A DNA stretch of 9,143 nt from Gammaproteobacteria bacterium (GTDB lineage Bacteria; Pseudomonadota; Gammaproteobacteria; Pseudomonadales; Pseudohongiellaceae): the NCBI GenBank assembly GCA_016762995.1, contig JAESUT010000130.1:1-9143 (forward strand), given 5' to 3'. A program made the position numbers and the translations under genes. Positions 6,000-9,143 of this stretch are shown piece by piece; position 1 is the stretch's first letter, and the number at the start of each line of letters is the position of its first letter. A model generated the notes under the pieces. The model was not told the origin of the DNA and made no database searches. It saw only the letters and a list, made by a program, of their open reading frames with translations.

Positions 6000-6554
6000 C
6001 TACCATTCTTGAAAATAAGACTGAATGTCGGGCTCGCACAACTGCTTAGTCCCGCCATCGACTGTTCCTATGTAAAGAAAGCCAATGATTTTTTCCTCGG
6101 CGCTCAGTCCTAGGCCGTCTTTAACGATAGGGTCATAAGCTAATGAGCCGGTTCTCCACATGGCGCCTAGGCCTTGGGCGAAAGCGGCGAGTAGCATGTT
6201 TTGTGTGGCGGCGCCGGCTGATAAATCTTGCTCGATCTCAGGTACTTTGGGGTGAGGCTTGAAGCTAGATATACAAACTAAGACTAGGGGCGCGCGTAGT
6301 GGCTTGCTGCGTAGCTTTTCTAAAGCGCCCTGATCGAGGGCTGCATCGTTTGCTGCGCCGGCCTTGGCGAAGAGTTCGCCTAGCTTCTCCCTTGAGTCTG
6401 CTGTAACGACCAAAAATCGCCAGGGCCTAAGCACGGCATGGTCTGCTGCCCTGAACGCGGCTTTGTAGATGTTTTCAAGCATTTTTTGGGAGGGGAGAGG
6501 GCCGCTCAGCTTGGGAACGGAACTTCTCAGGTGTAGAGCATCTAATGCTTTCAT
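6000..6554 (-). CDS. ydjA: YdjA-like nitroreductase family protein (FMN-dependent)
   Basis: Homodimeric, cytosolic FMN flavoprotein that reduces nitro-compounds or quinones with NAD(P)H; the physiological substrate of the YdjA group is not settled. The 184 residues match the short YdjA subgroup (183 in E. coli) and are shorter than NfsB-type enzymes. FMN-binding positions are seen as LRSSVPKL (9-16, with R10, S11 and S12 for the phosphate), RPWRFLVV (43-50), WRTGSL (133-138) and the closing GFLYIGT (158-164). The stretch VPEIEQDLSAGAATQNMLLA (104-123) aligns by eye with VPRWEQEMSAG of YdjA. No convincing Shine-Dalgarno precedes ATG 6554, but the motif spacing from the N-terminus agrees with this start. 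It is divergent from the radical SAM gene and appears monocistronic. The symbol is by resemblance only. Confidence 0.92.
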   Translation of the reverse strand: MKALDALHLRSSVPKLSGPLPSQKMLENIYKAAFRAADHAVLRPWRFLVVTADSREKLGELFAKAGAANDAALDQGALEKLRSKPLRAPLVLVCISSFKPHPKVPEIEQDLSAGAATQNMLLAAFAQGLGAMWRTGSLAYDPIVKDGLGLSAEEKIIGFLYIGTVDGGTKQLCEPDIQSYFQEW

Positions 6555-6700
6555 AGCGGGCGTGTTTCCGAATCGGTAGATTGCTTTTGATAAGCCTGCG
6601 GTTACGGGGCTTGTCAGATATCAGCCAAAGCATAAAGCAATCCCTTAGTGCTGGAAACCGCAGCGAGACGTTAACCATTAACCACATGTTTTTCAAGGTC

Positions 6701-6729
6701 TTGTGCACTCTGCATCTCATGATTATTAT
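6701..6729 (+). promoter_or_regulatory. Sigma70-like promoter of the radical SAM gene
   Basis: TTGTGC (6701-6706), a 17-nt spacer and TATTAT (6724-6729). The start would be near 6736, about 125 nt before the ATG. Confidence 0.5.
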
Positions 6730-6738
6730 GCGGGATAC

Positions 6739-6747
6739 TGGTATACT
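6739..6747 (+). promoter_or_regulatory. Second candidate promoter (extended -10) of the radical SAM gene
   Basis: TGGTATACT matches TGnTATACT, 10 nt after the first -10. It has no good -35. It is near-identical in form to the extended -10 of the acyltransferase gene in this window. Confidence 0.4.
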
Positions 6748-6860
6748 TTGGCGCTATTCAGTCGATACCAAATGAGTGAAAGCTGTTTGTTTTAGTGGGT
6801 AAGCTTGGTCTTACTGTTTGCGTGTATTGGCACTTCGAAATGAGTATTTAGGATTAGGCT

Positions 6861-8456
6861 ATGAGTTCCAAGGTAGATGTTATAGCGGTTGGCAATGATC
6901 GTCCTGCGTATCCGCAGGATAAGTCGCGCTGGTTTGGCAGCGTCAAGAAGAAAACGCTGCGACTTGCATTCTCCTTCTATTCCCCTGATGGCAATGAAAT
7001 AGCGATGCCAATCGCGAGCATGTCAGCCTATCTGAAGCGTGACTTTCCGAACGTCGAAGTGCTGCTCGAGCCGGTGTTGATTCTGCGTGATGCGGAGAAA
7101 TATTCCCCTGAAAATTATGCACGCATGATTCAGGCATTAGATGCTGATGTCATTGCCTTCTCGATCATGAGCCCGCACTGGTATCCAATGGAGCCGTACT
7201 TCGCGGAAATCAAAAAATTAATGCCGAACCTGCCGCTTGTGATCGGCGGCTATCAGGCCATGCTCTCGCAAGAGCAAACGATAGAGAGTCCCGATGTCGA
7301 TTACATTTGCATAGGAGACGGTGAGTACGCCATAGGCAACCTCGTACAGCATTTGCAGGGAACGAAACACGGTCCTGTTGATGGCATGTGGGAAAAACTA
7401 GTCGACGGTTCTGTTTATGAAACAGAACCGCATCAGATCGGCGACTTAGCCTCGTTGCCTTTTCCCGATTACGATGTCTTTGAAAAGGAGGATGGCTTTA
7501 AAGATGTAAACTCCTCAATTTTCGGACCAAAGGGAGTACTTGTTTTGCCGGTTATGACCGGGCGAGGCTGTCCATATCGATGCACCTACTGCTGCAACAC
7601 ACCAATCTTAGAGGGCTGGAAAACCAAGAAGACATTTCTTCGAAAGTATGACCCGCAAGACATGGTAGATGAACTTATTCGTCTGCGCGACAAATACGGT
7701 GTGGGTTATTTCGAATTTTGGGATGAGCTGTTCCTCTCCAATCTAAAATTCGTTAGAGCGTTCTTTCCGCTCTATGGGGAACAGATTGGTCTTCCTTTCT
7801 CGATTAATTCGCGCGTAGAAGTGATGAACGAAGCATTCTGCAAGATGGCGGCCGAGGCAGGCTGCCACACGATCTGGTTTGGTATAGAGAGTGGTGACGA
7901 AGAGTTCAGAGCGAAGATGCTGGGTCGCAAGATGACGAACAAACAGGTAATCGATGCTGCTGCTAACTGCAAGAAGGCAGGCATCAACCGGCTCACATTC
8001 AATATTGTAGGCGCGCCGCTAGAAACTATTGAGAGTATGCGCAAGACCCTTGAGTTAAATAAAACTATCGCACCTGAGCATTTTTTCTTCTTCCCTTATA
8101 TTCCTCTGCGCGGAACACCGCTTTACAACATCGCGAAGGAAGAAGGTTTGCTACTAAGCTCGAAGAGGGAGCTACACTACCTCTCCGCAGCAAACGATCA
8201 GCAGTTTATAATGAATATGAAGGAGCAGCCGGAGTTGCTCACGCAGGAAGACTACAACGATCTTTGTATGGAGATGTTGGCCTTCCAGCAGGTTAACAAC
8301 CGACTGAGCTACGACGATGGGCCAGGCAGTGCGACAGTCGAGGACAAGAGTTTCAACCTCGTTGAGCCTGCCCCTAAAACAGAAGCTGATACACCTGTGC
8401 CGCCGCCCGCCGCTGTCTCGTTATTGGACGGTGTGAAAAACTTGTTTCGCAGCTAG
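6861..8456 (+). CDS. B12-binding-domain radical SAM protein of unknown substrate (class B methyltransferase-like)
   Basis: Fe-S/SAM radical enzyme expected to bind cobalamin; many class B relatives methylate unactivated carbons or rearrange rings, but the reaction here is unknown. Domains in 531 residues: a Rossmann-like B12-binding unit at about 34-170 (LRLAFSFYSPDG, VIAFSIMSPHW, LVIGGYQAM, DYICIGDGE); the radical SAM barrel at about 225-420 with the cluster motif C237-xxx-C241-xx-C244 (GCPYRCTYCC); GIESGDEEF at 341-349; and YIPLRGTPLY at 413-422. The base-off motif DxHxxG is absent, as is normal for class B. A Pro/Ala-rich linker (about 501-519) leads to a final amphipathic stretch, LLDGVKNLFRS. 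TAGGA lies 7 nt before the ATG. It is an orphan here: no glycosyl, terpene, peptide or pigment genes flank it, and its neighbours are a divergent nitroreductase and a convergent MATE transporter. BchE- or HpnP-like roles cannot be excluded but have no local support. Confidence 0.93.
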   Translation: MSSKVDVIAVGNDRPAYPQDKSRWFGSVKKKTLRLAFSFYSPDGNEIAMPIASMSAYLKRDFPNVEVLLEPVLILRDAEKYSPENYARMIQALDADVIAFSIMSPHWYPMEPYFAEIKKLMPNLPLVIGGYQAMLSQEQTIESPDVDYICIGDGEYAIGNLVQHLQGTKHGPVDGMWEKLVDGSVYETEPHQIGDLASLPFPDYDVFEKEDGFKDVNSSIFGPKGVLVLPVMTGRGCPYRCTYCCNTPILEGWKTKKTFLRKYDPQDMVDELIRLRDKYGVGYFEFWDELFLSNLKFVRAFFPLYGEQIGLPFSINSRVEVMNEAFCKMAAEAGCHTIWFGIESGDEEFRAKMLGRKMTNKQVIDAAANCKKAGINRLTFNIVGAPLETIESMRKTLELNKTIAPEHFFFFPYIPLRGTPLYNIAKEEGLLLSSKRELHYLSAANDQQFIMNMKEQPELLTQEDYNDLCMEMLAFQQVNNRLSYDDGPGSATVEDKSFNLVEPAPKTEADTPVPPPAAVSLLDGVKNLFRS

Positions 8457-8540
8457 ACGGGTCAAGTTCAATCAGTAGAGCGAATCAAAAGAGTGAGAAG
8501 GCGCTGTGATGGCCTGTGCTCAGTTTCAGCTTTCAGCCAC

Positions 8541-9143
8541 TTAGGCAGTATTCTCAACAGAATTCGCGTGAATTGCCTGTTCCCCTGAGATTGCTTTGTT
8601 GAATGATCTCAATGATATAGCGGCCATCAAGAAATTTCCGCATAAAGCGCCCCCGAAAAATCCTAGCAATCCAAACCATTGGCTTCCCAAGTAGGCTAGT
8701 GGCACGTAGAACACAAAGAAGCGTGCAGAGCTTAGGTAAAGAGCTGACATTGGCCGGTGCAGGGCGTTCAATGAGGAGTTCGTCAGAATGATGATGCCCT
8801 GCATGCCGTAGCCCAGTGGCAAAATCCAGAGAAACAATTTTATCGTCTCAATAACTTCGGGGTCGTCTGAGAATGTCGAGGCGATCACGCCTGCACTTAA
8901 GGCAAGCCCGATATAAACCACCATCTGCCAGCCGAGAATAAATTTGATCGAGAGTCGATAGGCTTCCTCAACCCGATTGATCTTGCCTGCGCCAAAATTC
9001 TGGCTAATGAGTGGAGGCAGGGAAGAGGACATCGCTAAGACGATCAGGGTGGCCATGGGTTCGAGCCGGGCTCCTACGCCGAAGGCGGCAACTGCCTCGT
9101 CACCGAAACTCGCTGCAATTGCCGTCATGATACCCGCTGCCAG
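8541..9143 (-). CDS. MATE-family efflux transporter, C-terminal part (5' end beyond window)
   Basis: Inner-membrane multidrug/toxin exporter driven by Na+ or H+. The reading frame stays open to the last base (LAAGI precedes MTAIAAS), so the ATG at 9128 is internal and the true start lies outside. The 200 residues visible are less than half of the usual ~450. The stretch FGDEAVAAFGVGARLEPMAT followed by SSLPPLISQNFGAGK is the conserved opening of the second MATE half (bundle), with helices then visible around FILGWQMVVYIGLALSAGVI, LFLWILPLGYGMQGIIIL, FFVFYVPLAYLG and LLGFFGGALCGNFLMAAISL. A short polar tail ends in ANSVENTA. It is convergent with the radical SAM gene across an 84-nt gap in which I see no strong terminator. 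The substrate is unknown; NorM/DinF assignment is not possible from this half. Confidence 0.93.
   Translation of the reverse strand: MAAGIMTAIAASFGDEAVAAFGVGARLEPMATLIVLAMSSSLPPLISQNFGAGKINRVEEAYRLSIKFILGWQMVVYIGLALSAGVIASTFSDDPEVIETIKLFLWILPLGYGMQGIIILTNSSLNALHRPMSALYLSSARFFVFYVPLAYLGSQWFGLLGFFGGALCGNFLMAAISLRSFNKAISGEQAIHANSVENTA

Larger units (their letters stand above)
6555..6860. other. Intergenic region between divergent nitroreductase and radical SAM genes
   Basis: This is 306 nt with no convincing gene. A 64-codon TTG-started frame (6581-6775) overlaps the promoters and shows no protein-like pattern. The stretch holds the two candidate promoters of the radical SAM gene and a leader of about 110 nt, in which I see neither a B12-riboswitch core nor any other known riboswitch consensus. 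No clear promoter for the nitroreductase was found. Confidence 0.4.

Noticed and set aside
6581..6775. 64-codon TTG-started ORF before the radical SAM gene
   Set aside because: It overlaps both promoter candidates, has no ribosome site and no recognisable pattern.
6748..6860. Cobalamin riboswitch in the leader of the B12 radical SAM gene
   Set aside because: The leader is too short for the usual B12 aptamer, and I see no B12-box-like core.
8457..8540. Bidirectional terminator between radical SAM and MATE genes
   Set aside because: I could not find a stem with a following T-tract in either direction.

Overview
The window reads as a stretch of ordinary bacterial chromosome of mid GC content. 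The organism is most likely a gammaproteobacterium, perhaps a marine or aquatic one. The reasons are a gammaproteobacterial-style glutathione-dependent formaldehyde dehydrogenase beside a short Ni-type glyoxalase I, a YdjA-like nitroreductase and sigma70-like promoters. The genus cannot be fixed from the sequence. I see no rRNA, tRNA, CRISPR array, insertion sequence or phage gene. Both ends cut through genes.

Layout. (1) Positions 1-2475, all on the minus strand: a frmA-gloA pair (glutathione-linked aldehyde detoxification) followed by folD (folate one-carbon metabolism), which has its own promoter and runs off the left edge. (2) Positions 2735-4430, plus strand: a TauE/SafE-type permease and a TetR-family regulator with an unusual N-terminal extension. 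(3) Positions 4436-6554, minus strand: a small PlsC-like acyltransferase, an unrecognised secreted basic protein and a YdjA-like nitroreductase, each apparently its own unit. A long imperfect inverted repeat lies between the first two. (4) Positions 6861-8456, plus strand: an orphan B12-binding radical SAM enzyme with a ~110-nt leader and two candidate promoters. (5) Positions 8541-9143, minus strand: the C-terminal part of a MATE-family transporter running off the right edge.

How the genes could work together. FrmA oxidises the formaldehyde-glutathione adduct, GloA handles the methylglyoxal-glutathione adduct, and FolD interconverts folate-bound C1 units. The left end is therefore a plausible glutathione/C1 neighbourhood, although no S-formylglutathione hydrolase is visible. 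The remaining genes look like unlinked housekeeping or accessory functions.

The items most worth a second look are the orphan radical SAM protein, the unrecognised secreted protein, the long inverted repeat between minus-strand genes, and a FolD whose sequence resembles the Bacteroidota type and lacks the usual histidine in the GFHP motif. I found no convincing multi-gene novel system.
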